A stretch of 64,000 nucleotides of DNA from Emticicia sp. C21 (GCF_003418935.1 NZ_QVMT01000011.1:353-64352), one strand, 5' to 3'; shown: positions 33,208 through 42,543, counted from the stretch's first letter. Program-made: numbers and translations. Notes: a model not told the origin generated them from the sequence alone.

Positions 33208-33300
33208 CCCTAAATCCCTCTCCGCATCGGCGGTCCGACCCAACAATGGGGAGAGGGACTTGTAATCCCCTCCCCACGGTTGGGGAGGGTCAGGGTGGGG
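33208..33300. repeat. Composite intergenic repeat with a GC-rich insert
   Basis: The 143-bp gap between the two isomerase genes holds a hairpin CCCTCCCCA (33268-33276)/TGGGGAGGG (33281-33289) and an outer pair CCCTCTCC / GGGGAGAGGG. Inside the outer pair sits the exact 20-bp GC-rich repeat CCGCATCGGCGGTCCGACCC at 33222-33241 (copy 2; copy 1 at 25725). This looks like one repeat inserted within the loop of another. Confidence 0.8.
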
Positions 33301-33332
33301 TTCAACCATATTCAACCCCAAAAAACTCTACT

Positions 33333-34187
33333 ATGAATAAACTATTTTATTCTATACTCTTACTTGTTGTCGGCATCAGCCCATTGATGGCACAAAAAGG
33401 GAAACTGATTTTCCCCGATAAACCCGGTATGGTGTCTTATACCTACCGCAAAAGTCTGGCAAAAGACGCAGCAACTACTTTAGACACTATCAAAAATTTG
33501 GGCATCGTTGATATGGAATTTTCGAGCTTGTTTGGTAAAACTGCTCAGGAAATGCGCCAACTATTAGATGCCCGAGGTATCAAATGTTCTTCGTATGGAG
33601 TAGGCTATCCTGATTTGCAAAATAAAATAGGCGAGGTAGCACAGAATGCCAAAACTCTGGGTGCTTCCTTTGTTCGCGTAGCATGGATACCTCATCAAGG
33701 AGATTTTACTTTGGCAATGGCACAAAAAACTGTGGAAGACTTCAATCAATTTGGTAAAATCCTGAAAGATGAGCATGGACTTACTTTCTGCTATCATAAT
33801 CATGGCTATGAGTTTCAACCGCATGAGAATGGAACCCTGTTCGACTATATTGTTCAGAATACCGACCCTAAATATGTGAGTTTTGAAATGGATATTCTCT
33901 GGACATTCTTCCCTGGTCAGGACCCTGCCGCATTGCTCAATAAATACCGTAATCGATTCAAATTGATGCACCTGAAAGATCTGAAGAAAGGTGTGCAAGG
34001 CAATATGTCAGGTGGAACATCTCCTGAACACGATGTACCTCTAGGAACAGGTCAGCTTGATATTCCGGCTATTCTCATAGCTGCTAAAAAGGCCGGAGTT
34101 GAGCATTATTATATCGAAGACGAAAGCTCAAGTATTGCTACGCAAGTGCCACAAACCATTGCCTATTTAAAAAATCTGAAAAAATAA
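33333..34187 (+). CDS. Sugar-phosphate isomerase/epimerase-type TIM barrel 2
   Basis: 284-residue exported TIM-barrel protein with signal peptide MNKLFYSILLLVVGISPLMAQ; the start at 33333 is chosen for it, as the longer frame from 33246 translates repeat DNA. Probable metal-site segments: MEFSSLFG, YHNHGYEFQP, VSFEMDILW, LMHLKDLKKG and YYIEDESS. It is of the IolE/IolH-like group often found beside Gfo/Idh/MocA oxidoreductases in glycan loci (one is at 39825). It is only distantly related to the preceding TIM-barrel protein. The GH88-type gene follows after 12 bp. Confidence 0.85.
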   Translation: MNKLFYSILLLVVGISPLMAQKGKLIFPDKPGMVSYTYRKSLAKDAATTLDTIKNLGIVDMEFSSLFGKTAQEMRQLLDARGIKCSSYGVGYPDLQNKIGEVAQNAKTLGASFVRVAWIPHQGDFTLAMAQKTVEDFNQFGKILKDEHGLTFCYHNHGYEFQPHENGTLFDYIVQNTDPKYVSFEMDILWTFFPGQDPAALLNKYRNRFKLMHLKDLKKGVQGNMSGGTSPEHDVPLGTGQLDIPAILIAAKKAGVEHYYIEDESSSIATQVPQTIAYLKNLKK

Positions 34188-34199
34188 AATCCATCCCTG

Positions 34200-35585
34200 A
34201 TGATTCGTATTAATTATAAACTTACACCTACCGACTTATCTGATAAACTTAAAAGATTCTGGGAGCTTTCCGGTGAGAAAATTTCCTCTATCGAACAAAA
34301 CTATGATGTAGCCAAAGGTTCACCTGTTTTTACTGCCGCCGGAAAATATACAACCCGAGGCTGGACAGAATGGACACAGGGCTTTCAGTTTGGTTCAGCC
34401 ATTTTACAATTTGATGCAACTGGTGATACTAAATTTTTAGAAATGGGTCGTCAGAAAACCATAGAGGTAATGGCACCACATATCAGTCATATAGGGGTGC
34501 ACGACCACGGCTTCAACAATGTAAGTACTTATGGTAATTTGTTGCGTTTGATGCAGGAAGGTAAGATTGAGTCGAATAAGTGGGAGAAGAATTTTTACGA
34601 ATTAGCCTTGAAAATATCTGGTGCAGTACAAGCCAGCCGCTGGACTCCTATTAAAACAGGTGGCTTTATTCATTCGTTTAATGGCGCTCATTCCTTGTTT
34701 GTTGATACTATTCGCTCTTGTCGTGCCTTGATGTTGAGCTATAAATTAGGGCATGTATTTCAGGCAGAAGGTGATGTGAAAATCAGTTTATTAGAAAGAG
34801 CCTTAGCACATATCAAAGCCACGGCTGATTACTCAGTATTTTATGGCGAAGGTCGAGACTCTTATGATATCTGGGGACGCACGGCGCATGAAAGTATTTT
34901 TAATACAAAAGATGGCAACTTCCGTTGTCCAAATTCTCAACAAGGGTATACAGGATTTTCAACCTGGACACGTGGTTTAGCCTGGGCTATCTGTGGTTTC
35001 CCGGAAGAACTGGAGTTCTTAACTATTCTTACAGATGAAGAATTAGAACCTTATGGCGGAAGGGCAGTTATTGAGAATTATATGCTACGAGCTGCCCGAG
35101 CAACCTGCGATTTCTACATCGAACATACACCGATAGACGGCGTACCTTATTGGGATACAGGTGCACCGAACCTACATAAATTAGGTGATTATCTTAGTAA
35201 ACCTTCTAATCCTTTCAATGATTACGAGCCTGTGGATGGTTCTGCTGCTGCTATTGCTGCACAAGGGCTATTGCGTTTGGGTAGATACCTGATAAATAAG
35301 GGAGAGATAGAAGCCGGAGAAAAATACTGGCAAACGGGCTTAACGGCTCTGGATACTATTTTACAGGAACCCTATTTAAGTACCAACCCGAACCACCAGG
35401 GTATTTTATTACACTCTATCTATCACCAGCCAAATGGTTGGGATTATGTGCCAGAGGGTAGTAAAATTGCTTATGGCGAGTCAAGTATGTGGGGTGATTA
35501 CCATGCACGTGAGGTAGCATTATATGTACAGAAAATCATCGATAACGATACCTATTATACTTTTTACAACTGTTTAGACAGATAA
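34200..35585 (+). CDS. GH88-type unsaturated glucuronyl hydrolase
   Basis: 461-residue (alpha/alpha)6-barrel protein resembling glycoside hydrolase family 88, which hydrates the 4,5-double bond of unsaturated uronosyl ends made by polysaccharide lyases. Visible features: HDHGFNNVSTYGNLLRL (catalytic-Asp region), FVDTIRSCRALMLSY (second Asp region), FSTWTRGLAWAICGF (family W-x-R-G-x-A-W motif), DSYDIWG and a C-terminal SSMWGDYHAREV. No signal peptide is seen, so it is probably cytoplasmic, although its neighbours on the 5' side are exported. Whether it accepts uronides or a related sugar acid is not certain. Confidence 0.78.
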   Translation: MIRINYKLTPTDLSDKLKRFWELSGEKISSIEQNYDVAKGSPVFTAAGKYTTRGWTEWTQGFQFGSAILQFDATGDTKFLEMGRQKTIEVMAPHISHIGVHDHGFNNVSTYGNLLRLMQEGKIESNKWEKNFYELALKISGAVQASRWTPIKTGGFIHSFNGAHSLFVDTIRSCRALMLSYKLGHVFQAEGDVKISLLERALAHIKATADYSVFYGEGRDSYDIWGRTAHESIFNTKDGNFRCPNSQQGYTGFSTWTRGLAWAICGFPEELEFLTILTDEELEPYGGRAVIENYMLRAARATCDFYIEHTPIDGVPYWDTGAPNLHKLGDYLSKPSNPFNDYEPVDGSAAAIAAQGLLRLGRYLINKGEIEAGEKYWQTGLTALDTILQEPYLSTNPNHQGILLHSIYHQPNGWDYVPEGSKIAYGESSMWGDYHAREVALYVQKIIDNDTYYTFYNCLDR

Positions 35586-35602
35586 AATTTACGATTGAAA
35601 AT

Positions 35603-37054
35603 ATGAGTGGCAAGTTTAAACCTAAATATACCAGAGTAGCACAATTAAAAACCGCCGCCGATTTAAGAAAATATCTGGAAGATGGGCAGGTTGATTTAAA
35701 TTTTGATGATGAATTGGTTGATGCAGCCGAATCACCATATGCGCAGACTTTAACACTAAAGTCAGGTAAGCTTATCGGCAATCGTTTCTGTATTCTGCCA
35801 ATGGAGGGTTGGGATGGTACTGAAGATGGCAAGCCCAGTGAATACACTAAACGTCGTTGGGAAAATTTTGCTATTAGTGGGGCTAAATTATTGTGGGGCT
35901 GTGAAGCTGCAGCAGTGCGCCATGATGGACGTGCAAACCCGAATCAGTTGCTCATCAATGAAGCCAATCTACCTGAATTTGAAGAACTTTTTCAGTTGGT
36001 AATGAGCAAACATGCTGAGAAGTTTGGCAATACGGATGATCTGGTAGTAGGCCTACAATTAACACATTCGGGTAGGTTCTGCAAACCGAATAGTCATACA
36101 AAGTTTGAATCAAAAATTCTCTATAACCATCCCATATTAGACAAGAAGTATCATTTAGCAGAGAACTATCCATTAATGACTGATGAGGATATTGATGGAT
36201 TGGTAGAGGATTTTGTAAAGGCTGCAGTACTGGCGCAAAAAGCAGGTTTTCACTTTGTAGATTTAAAGCATTGTCACGGCTATTTAGGACATGAGTTTCT
36301 AAGCTCGTTTAATCGTGACGGGAAATATGGTGGAAGTTTTGAGAACCGTACCCGCTTCCTTAGAAATATAGTTGAAGGCATCAAAAGAGAAGCGCCTGGC
36401 TTAGAAATGGGTATCCGTTTAAGTGCCTTCGACTGGGTACCATTCAAAAAAGACAGCGAAGGACAGGGAGAACCGGATTATTCGGCAGGAGAAAAATATA
36501 ACTATGCCTTTGGTGGAACAGGTCAAGGCACTACTATTGATTTAGAAGAACCTAAAGCCTTTCTGGCATTAGCACAGAAATTGGGTATTCAGTTGATTTG
36601 TATTACTGTGGGTAGTCCATATTATAACCCGCATCTGATGCGTCCGGCAACATTCCCACCCTCTGATGGCTATTATCCACCGGAAGAACCATTTTTAGGG
36701 GTAGCGAGACAAATCAATGTAACGAATGAATTGAAGCAGGCTTTTCCTGATTTGGTAATCGTCGGCTCGGCCTATTCATATGCACAGGATTGGCTACCAA
36801 ACGTTGGGCAATACGTACTAAGAAATAATATGGCTGATTTTGTCGGATTAGGTCGTATGGTACTATCCTATCCAACCTTGCCTGATGATGTATTGAACAA
36901 CCGACCTATGCAACGAAAATTGATTTGTCGTACATTCTCAGATTGTACAACCGCTCCTCGCAATGGCTTGATTTCAGGTTGTTTCCCGTTAGACCCATTG
37001 TATAAGAATTTAGATATTGCCGATAAATTAAAGCAGATTAAAGAGCAAGTATAA
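35603..37054 (+). CDS. NADH:flavin oxidoreductase (Old Yellow Enzyme family)
   Basis: 483-residue FMN-dependent TIM-barrel oxidoreductase. The OYE signatures are present: QLTHSGRFCKPNS, KHCHGYLGHEFLSSFNRDGKYGG followed by SFENRTRF, and the phosphate-binding VGLGRMVLSYP. The C-terminal Cys-rich stretch CRTFSDC...SGC resembles the iron-sulfur motif of dienoyl-CoA-reductase-type members, but the C-terminal FAD/NAD domain is missing. It lies 17 bp after the GH88-type gene, so it probably reduces or oxidises an enone-like sugar intermediate made nearby. No signal peptide. Confidence 0.85.
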   Translation: MSGKFKPKYTRVAQLKTAADLRKYLEDGQVDLNFDDELVDAAESPYAQTLTLKSGKLIGNRFCILPMEGWDGTEDGKPSEYTKRRWENFAISGAKLLWGCEAAAVRHDGRANPNQLLINEANLPEFEELFQLVMSKHAEKFGNTDDLVVGLQLTHSGRFCKPNSHTKFESKILYNHPILDKKYHLAENYPLMTDEDIDGLVEDFVKAAVLAQKAGFHFVDLKHCHGYLGHEFLSSFNRDGKYGGSFENRTRFLRNIVEGIKREAPGLEMGIRLSAFDWVPFKKDSEGQGEPDYSAGEKYNYAFGGTGQGTTIDLEEPKAFLALAQKLGIQLICITVGSPYYNPHLMRPATFPPSDGYYPPEEPFLGVARQINVTNELKQAFPDLVIVGSAYSYAQDWLPNVGQYVLRNNMADFVGLGRMVLSYPTLPDDVLNNRPMQRKLICRTFSDCTTAPRNGLISGCFPLDPLYKNLDIADKLKQIKEQV

Positions 37055-37090
37055 TTTTTAGCATCGAATAAAGTAGTTTAATTTTTAGTT

Positions 37091-38791
37091 ATGTTGAATT
37101 TTGCTGGTTTAATAATTAAAACTGAAAAGCAGGATAGTTTATCTGAAATAGAAAATATCTTAGGTTATACGATTGAGTATGAAGGGCTGTCATTATTAAA
37201 TGAAACTTTGGTAAATCCTATAAGTAAGGATTATATCTTTATTTATTTCTCTGACGCTGGTGCTTTGGTAATACTCAATGAAATAAAGGAATATCCTCAT
37301 TTGCCAATGCCAAGACCTTATTTGCATGCGAAGCTTAAGGTAAATGAGGATTTGAAAGTATGTGAATTTGATTTTGCGGAAGATGAAACGTATACCAATG
37401 AAACCTTATTGAAAGAATCTAATGGTATTAGACATGTATATCATTTCTTTGAGACATATACTCAGGAAGTGGAGACTATGTTTTATGATAGCTTTTCTAG
37501 GGTAAGAGATTTTGTCGACTATGTTTTAGAGGAAAATATTTTTAATAATTCAAATACTGTACTTAAAAGATTCAGGAAGAAAAATTGTTTTCGTTTAATT
37601 GTTGAAAATACACCCTCCCCTAAAATTTATTCATTAAACAATGAAATTATTTTAGAGAGCTACTCTTCAAATAATAGTAGAATTGACTTAACCCTTGTAA
37701 ATAAGCAATTAACGAAAAAAATAGATTTTGAATTTAATTTCAATACAGATGATTATTTATGCTTTAAATCTTTCCATAATTACAATGAAAGGTATTTTGG
37801 CCTAATGAAAATCAGAAGTATAATAACTAAGGAATTCGAATTTAGTGATGGAAGTATAAAAACGGGGAGAGTTGAAAGTGGCAAAGGTAGTATAAGACTA
37901 TTTGCTTTTAGCAATGAGGGAAAAGAAATATTTCAAACTGAATTAGAAGATAATTTACAGGAGACCGGGGATTTTTGTTCTTTACTGATTGATAATTGTT
38001 TAATAATCGTTTATAATAGTTATGAAAGCAATAATATCATTAAATATGATTTAGATAAAAATAAGATTGTCATAAAGAGAAAAAGAATTACCAAATCTTA
38101 TTTAAATGATGTAAGTCTTTCAGTGCCTGTTGGTTTATCAGCAAAAATCAATCATTGGTTTAGTGTATTAGTTCAAGCAGATCATATGTTCAGAAGTACT
38201 AGACCACTCAAGGCAATATTTATTAAAGATAGGATAATGATAGGTGGGGATTATCTCCTTATCATGAATATGACATTAAATGCTTTTTTTAGTACCTATG
38301 TTTATTTTAAAATTGCTGATAGGACATTGAGAAGAAGAAAACCTGATGAACCAGACTCTATCAGATTTGGAAAAACAGAGATTTTCTATGATGAAAATAC
38401 TGAGAGTATGGGTATTTTAAACTATGGTGAAGAGGAATTGAATGAAAACAATATACAATTCAGGGTATTAAAGGTGACAAGATTTGGAGAGCGTATTTTT
38501 GAAGATTTTTTTGTGGTAAAAGATTTTAAAAATCCTCGCGCTCTTCAAGATATTATTATTGAAAAAAGTCTTATTCTGGCTCTTTTTATATCTGACCAAA
38601 TTAACCATTTATACATATTCAACGCAGAAATTAAATTAATTGAGAAGAAAATTATTTCTGTTGAAAGGTTTTATATGAACCCTAACAGATTACTAGTCTT
38701 AGACGATTATTTGTATTTAGTATCAAATAAATCAGATAATGCAATCATTTACAAAACCGAGATTTATATATCAAACTATATCAATAAATAA
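37091..38791 (+). CDS. Unrecognised 566-residue protein inside the sugar operon
   Basis: No family is recognised. The product is rich in Asn, Ile, Lys, Phe and Tyr and poor in Ala and Gly; its DNA is clearly more AT-rich than the flanking genes, which suggests separate ancestry. No signal peptide or transmembrane helix is evident, so it is probably cytoplasmic. Residues about 1-160 form an alpha/beta region (IFIYFSDAGALVIL, HVYHFFETYTQEVETMFYDSFSRVRDFVDYVLEEN). The remaining ~400 residues look like repeated beta strands (LIIVYNSYESNNIIKYDL, MIGGDYLLIMN, LYLVSNKSDNAIIYKTEIY), compatible with a beta-propeller. It follows the OYE gene by 36 bp and precedes the SDR gene by 18 bp, so it is likely cotranscribed. 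Confidence 0.7.
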   Translation: MLNFAGLIIKTEKQDSLSEIENILGYTIEYEGLSLLNETLVNPISKDYIFIYFSDAGALVILNEIKEYPHLPMPRPYLHAKLKVNEDLKVCEFDFAEDETYTNETLLKESNGIRHVYHFFETYTQEVETMFYDSFSRVRDFVDYVLEENIFNNSNTVLKRFRKKNCFRLIVENTPSPKIYSLNNEIILESYSSNNSRIDLTLVNKQLTKKIDFEFNFNTDDYLCFKSFHNYNERYFGLMKIRSIITKEFEFSDGSIKTGRVESGKGSIRLFAFSNEGKEIFQTELEDNLQETGDFCSLLIDNCLIIVYNSYESNNIIKYDLDKNKIVIKRKRITKSYLNDVSLSVPVGLSAKINHWFSVLVQADHMFRSTRPLKAIFIKDRIMIGGDYLLIMNMTLNAFFSTYVYFKIADRTLRRRKPDEPDSIRFGKTEIFYDENTESMGILNYGEEELNENNIQFRVLKVTRFGERIFEDFFVVKDFKNPRALQDIIIEKSLILALFISDQINHLYIFNAEIKLIEKKIISVERFYMNPNRLLVLDDYLYLVSNKSDNAIIYKTEIYISNYINK

Positions 38792-38809
38792 ACTAATCAA
38801 AGAACAGCA

Positions 38810-39580
38810 GTGAAAAAAGTAGCATTCATCACAGGTGGTAGCAGAGGTATAGGTCTGGGTATAGCTGAGCATCTGGCAAAGGCAGGTTTCAATCTGGCCA
38901 TTAATGGCATGCGTTCAGAAGATGCTGTGAAAGATGTGCTGATTGATTTGGGGAGATTGGGTGCAGAGGTAATTTATTGTCAGGGAGATATCGCTTCTAC
39001 TGAAGATCGCAAAGCAATGCTCGAAAAAATAAGGGCTCATTTCGGGCATTTACACGTATTAGTAAATAATGCCGGAGTAGCACCCAAGCAGAGAAATGAT
39101 ATTCTGGATGCTACCGAAGAAAGCTTTGATTATGTGATTTCAACCAATCTGAAAGGAACTTACTTCTTAACACAGGCAGTGGCTAACTGGATGATTGAGC
39201 AACGAAACAATGATTTAACCTTTCATAGTTGTATTATTAATGTTTCGTCTATTTCAGCGACTATAGCCTCTGTGAATCGTGGGGAATATTGTCTGTCGAA
39301 AGCAGGATTAAGTATGGCAACTCAATTGTTTGCGGTTCGCCTGGGCGAATTTAATATTCCTGTATATGAGGTCCGCCCGGGAGTAATTAAAACAGATATG
39401 ACTGCAGGTGTTACTGCCAAATATGACCAACTTATTGAAAATGGCCTTTGCGTGCAAAAACGCTGGGGTTTTCCGGAAGATATAGGCAAAGCAGTAGCAG
39501 CATTAGCTAAAGGCGATTTTCCTTACTCAACGGGACAGGTGATAATGGTGGATGGGGGTATGACGTTGGGGAGGCTTTGA
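38810..39580 (+). CDS. Short-chain dehydrogenase/reductase
   Basis: 256-residue NAD(P)-dependent oxidoreductase with a Rossmann fold. Cofactor motif TGGSRGIG (8-15), NNAGV, catalytic Ser in NVSSIS, catalytic YCLSK (YxxxK) and C-terminal TGQVIMVDGG are all present. The start is a GTG at 38810, giving the usual M-K-K-V-A-F-I-T-G-G. Sequences like this are often labelled 3-ketoacyl-ACP reductase, but its place in a sugar operon points to a sugar or sugar-acid dehydrogenase. Repeat element D follows. Confidence 0.9.
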   Translation: MKKVAFITGGSRGIGLGIAEHLAKAGFNLAINGMRSEDAVKDVLIDLGRLGAEVIYCQGDIASTEDRKAMLEKIRAHFGHLHVLVNNAGVAPKQRNDILDATEESFDYVISTNLKGTYFLTQAVANWMIEQRNNDLTFHSCIINVSSISATIASVNRGEYCLSKAGLSMATQLFAVRLGEFNIPVYEVRPGVIKTDMTAGVTAKYDQLIENGLCVQKRWGFPEDIGKAVAALAKGDFPYSTGQVIMVDGGMTLGRL

Positions 39581-39585
39581 GAATA

Positions 39586-39790
39586 ATTTAGTGATTGTAT
39601 GATTTAGTGAATGAGTGATTATTCTTGAACTATGATTTACCTGATTGATATGATTTTATGAAAAATGCTTCGATGCGAAACCAGCATTTGCTTAGAGATA
39701 TGATTCAAAACCAGTGTAATCATAGAATCAGCTAAATCAAAGTTCAGACAAAAACAATCACTCAATCGCTCATTCACTAAATCACTCAAT
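39586..39790. repeat. Nested hairpin element D (octamer arms plus inner arms)
   Basis: Outer arms of octamer units: 39586-39621 (TTTAGTGA..., GAGTGATT) and inverted 39756-39790. Inside them is a second inverted pair: TGAACTATGATTTACCTGAT near 39628 faces the complement of TGAACTTTGATTTAGCTGAT ending near 39745. GTTCAGACAAA before the right outer arm is shared with element A. It fills the 244-bp gap between the SDR and Gfo/Idh genes. Confidence 0.8.
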
Positions 39791-39824
39791 AGATTTAAAT
39801 TTCAACCTTTTAACTTTTTATACT

Positions 39825-41123
39825 ATGAAAAAATTCTCCAGACGAGACATGCTCAAAACGGCCCTTCCCGGTTCGTTGGCAGTCATGTCTATTCCAACCA
39901 TCATTCCTTCCACTGCTTTCGGAGCCAATGATAGATTGCGAGTGGCTGTTATCGGTATCAATGGTCGTGGAAAAGACCATATTTCAGGCTTTATGAAGCA
40001 AGCAAATGTTGAAGTAGCCACGCTATGCGATGTTGATAATGTAGTATTGCAGGAAAGAGCTACTGATTTTGAGAAAAAATACGCAAAGAAAGTGCAGACC
40101 GAGCAGGATTTAAGAAAAGTTTACGAAGACAAAACCATTGATGCTGTAAGTATAGCCACACCAAATCATTGGCATGCATTAGCCGCAATCTGGGCTTGTC
40201 AGGCCGGAAAAGATGTGTATGTAGAAAAACCTGCCTGCCATAATCTTTACGAAGGTCGCAAGTTGGTGGAAGCAGCTACTAAATATAACCGTATTGTGCA
40301 ACATGGCGTGCAATTAAGAAGTTCTGAGGGTATTCAGGAAGCAATTAAGCATCTAAGAGACGGTCTTATCGGAAAAGTATATATGGCACGTGGTACGGTT
40401 TATAAATGGAGACCTGACATTGGTAATCAAGGACCATCTCCAGTACCTGCAGGCTTAAACTGGGATTTATGGCAAGGCCCTGCGCAAGCCAGAGAGTTCA
40501 GCAAAAACTATGTACATTATAACTGGCATTGGTTCTGGGATTACGGCAATGGTGATATCGGTAACCAGGGTATCCACGAAACAGACCTTTGTATGTGGGG
40601 CTTAGATGTAGGCTTGCCTGAAGAAATTACCTCTGCAGGTGGCAAATATTTGTGGAATGATTGTAAAGAAACACCTGAAGTATTGACCTCAACCTATAAT
40701 TATCCTAAACAAGGTAAGGTGATTCAGTTTGAGGTTCGCCCATGGATGACTAATAAAGAGGATGGGGTAGAAGTTGGAAATATCTTCTACGGCGATAAAG
40801 GTTATATGGTTATTAACGGGTACAGTGATTATAAGACTTATTTAGGTAAAAACCGCGAACCTGGCCCTGCAAGAAATGCAGGCGGTGACCACTATAAAAA
40901 CTTTGTGGACGCAGTAAGAGCGAAAAACAAGGCACTATTGAATGGACCAATCGAAACAGGACATTTAGCCGCAAGCATTGCTCACTTAGGAAATATCGCT
41001 TATCGTTTAGGCAGAACATTGAAGTTCGACCCTAAAACTGAAACATTCCCAGGTGACAAAGAAGCGAATGCTATGTTAAGCCGCAAATACCGCGCACCTT
41101 ATCTGATTCCTAATAAGGTGTAA
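39825..41123 (+). CDS. Gfo/Idh/MocA-family oxidoreductase, Tat-type signal
   Basis: 432-residue NAD(P)-dependent dehydrogenase of sugars or inositols. A Tat signal (FSRRDMLKTALPGSLAVMS) suggests export with bound cofactor. Rossmann motif VAVIGINGRGKDH, the EKPACHN motif with catalytic Lys (about 133) and the NGDIGNQGIHETDLCMWGL segment with Asp/His are intact. Exported members of this family often act with IolE-type TIM-barrel proteins on oligosaccharides through 3-keto intermediates; the exported isomerases at 32260 and 33333 would fit. A strong terminator follows. Confidence 0.9.
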   Translation: MKKFSRRDMLKTALPGSLAVMSIPTIIPSTAFGANDRLRVAVIGINGRGKDHISGFMKQANVEVATLCDVDNVVLQERATDFEKKYAKKVQTEQDLRKVYEDKTIDAVSIATPNHWHALAAIWACQAGKDVYVEKPACHNLYEGRKLVEAATKYNRIVQHGVQLRSSEGIQEAIKHLRDGLIGKVYMARGTVYKWRPDIGNQGPSPVPAGLNWDLWQGPAQAREFSKNYVHYNWHWFWDYGNGDIGNQGIHETDLCMWGLDVGLPEEITSAGGKYLWNDCKETPEVLTSTYNYPKQGKVIQFEVRPWMTNKEDGVEVGNIFYGDKGYMVINGYSDYKTYLGKNREPGPARNAGGDHYKNFVDAVRAKNKALLNGPIETGHLAASIAHLGNIAYRLGRTLKFDPKTETFPGDKEANAMLSRKYRAPYLIPNKV

Positions 41124-41179
41124 TTAGTAATTCTTTTAATTTCTCCCACGCGGTGTCCGCTCCTTTTTAAGGAGGAGTA

Positions 41180-41215
41180 CCAAAAAACAGGCAACGAGAG
41201 TTGTCTGTTTTTTGG
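41180..41215 (+). terminator. Terminator after the Gfo/Idh/MocA gene
   Basis: A 16-bp stem (41180-41195 with 41200-41215, one G-U pair) with GAGA loop; the A6/T6 tract at its base makes it usable in both directions. Confidence 0.75.
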
Positions 41216-41304
41216 AGAGGTGGTTGTATGGCCGTTAAAATACTCAAAGGTAATTTAATGGCCTTATAACTAATCTAAATTTCAACCCTATACAAAACCT
41301 ATTC

Positions 41305-42543
41305 ATGACCAATACTACGTCTAATCAGCAAAATACCCTTAAACAACTCCTTCAATTACCAGTACTGGTAGCCGCTCTCGGCTATCTGGTAGATATGTAC
41401 GACCTTTTTCTTTTTAATGTGGTACGAGTCCCCAGCCTGAAAGAATTAGGTTTTGAAGGTGAACAATTATTTGAAGAAGGTGCTAAACTCTTAAATGTCC
41501 AGATGGCCGGAATGCTTATTGGTGGTATCATCTGGGGAGTAATGGGTGATAAAAGAGGCCGTCTATCGGTACTTTTTGGCTCTATTATTATTTATTCTTT
41601 GGCTAATATCGCCAATGGTTTTGTTGATACTATTCCTCAATACGCTATTTGCAGATTCATTGCCGGAGTAGGTCTGGCAGGTGAATTAGGGGCAGGTGTT
41701 ACACTCGTAACGGAAATCTTACCAAGGCAAATCAGAGGTTATGGTACTACTATTGTTGCTACTTTAGGTTTAGTCGGTGCTATTGCTGCCTATTTTGTGG
41801 CTGAACTTTTTGCCTGGCGTGTTTCCTATTATGTAGGTGGGGGTATGGGATTATTACTATTGATTATGCGTATCAATATCTTTGAATCAAAAATATTCGT
41901 TGATGCCAAAAATAAGCATGTTTCGCGAGGGAACTTATTAATGCTTTTCAATAATAAAACCCGTTTCGTTAAATACCTGATGTCGATATTGGTAGGATTG
42001 CCTATCTGGTTTGTGGTAGGTATCCTTATTACGTTCTCACCCGAATTTGCTAAAGCAGCCGGAATTGTAGAACCTATCAATGCTGGTAAAGCCGTTATGC
42101 TAACTTTCACCGGACAAGTATTCGGCGACATTGCCAGTGGCTTTTTAAGCCAGTATATGCAAAGCCGCAAAAAAGTAATTTTACTGTTTATTTTACTCTC
42201 TCTTGCCTTCGTTTTAGTTTATCTGCTTATCCCGGTAAGCAGTAGCTACAGCTTCTATATCATTTGCGCTTTCTTAGGTTTCTGCAACGGTTATTGGACA
42301 CTTTTCATTACCATTGCGGCCGAATTATTTGGTACAAACCTAAGGGCTACAGTCGCCACAACTGCTCCTAATTTTGTACGTGGCGCAACTATACCGTTAT
42401 TGGCTATTTTCAAAGCCCTGAAACCTGATATGGGAATTATGTATGCTGCCTTAGTAATAGGTGTATGTACCTCGGCAGTAGCTTTAATAGCCCTTTGGAA
42501 TATTGATGAGACGTTTACTAAGGAAATGGATTATATTGAATAG
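41305..42543 (+). CDS. MFS transporter
   Basis: 412-residue, 12-helix major-facilitator protein of the sugar (and other) transporter type. Visible features: first helix ALGYLVDMYDLFLFNVV with the Asp-rich end typical of metabolite:H+ symporters, the loop 2-3 motif WGVMGDKRGRLSVLFGS, CRFIAGVGLAGELGAGVTLVTEILPRQIRG at helices 4-5 and the loop 8-9 region SQYMQSRKKV. It probably imports the product of the extracellular enzymes of this locus. It sits between two terminators, so it is likely its own transcript. Confidence 0.9.
   Translation: MTNTTSNQQNTLKQLLQLPVLVAALGYLVDMYDLFLFNVVRVPSLKELGFEGEQLFEEGAKLLNVQMAGMLIGGIIWGVMGDKRGRLSVLFGSIIIYSLANIANGFVDTIPQYAICRFIAGVGLAGELGAGVTLVTEILPRQIRGYGTTIVATLGLVGAIAAYFVAELFAWRVSYYVGGGMGLLLLIMRINIFESKIFVDAKNKHVSRGNLLMLFNNKTRFVKYLMSILVGLPIWFVVGILITFSPEFAKAAGIVEPINAGKAVMLTFTGQVFGDIASGFLSQYMQSRKKVILLFILLSLAFVLVYLLIPVSSSYSFYIICAFLGFCNGYWTLFITIAAELFGTNLRATVATTAPNFVRGATIPLLAIFKALKPDMGIMYAALVIGVCTSAVALIALWNIDETFTKEMDYIE

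Noticed and set aside
33246-33332. N-terminal extension of the second TIM-barrel protein
   Set aside because: The codons are translated hairpin repeat; a signal peptide begins at 33333.
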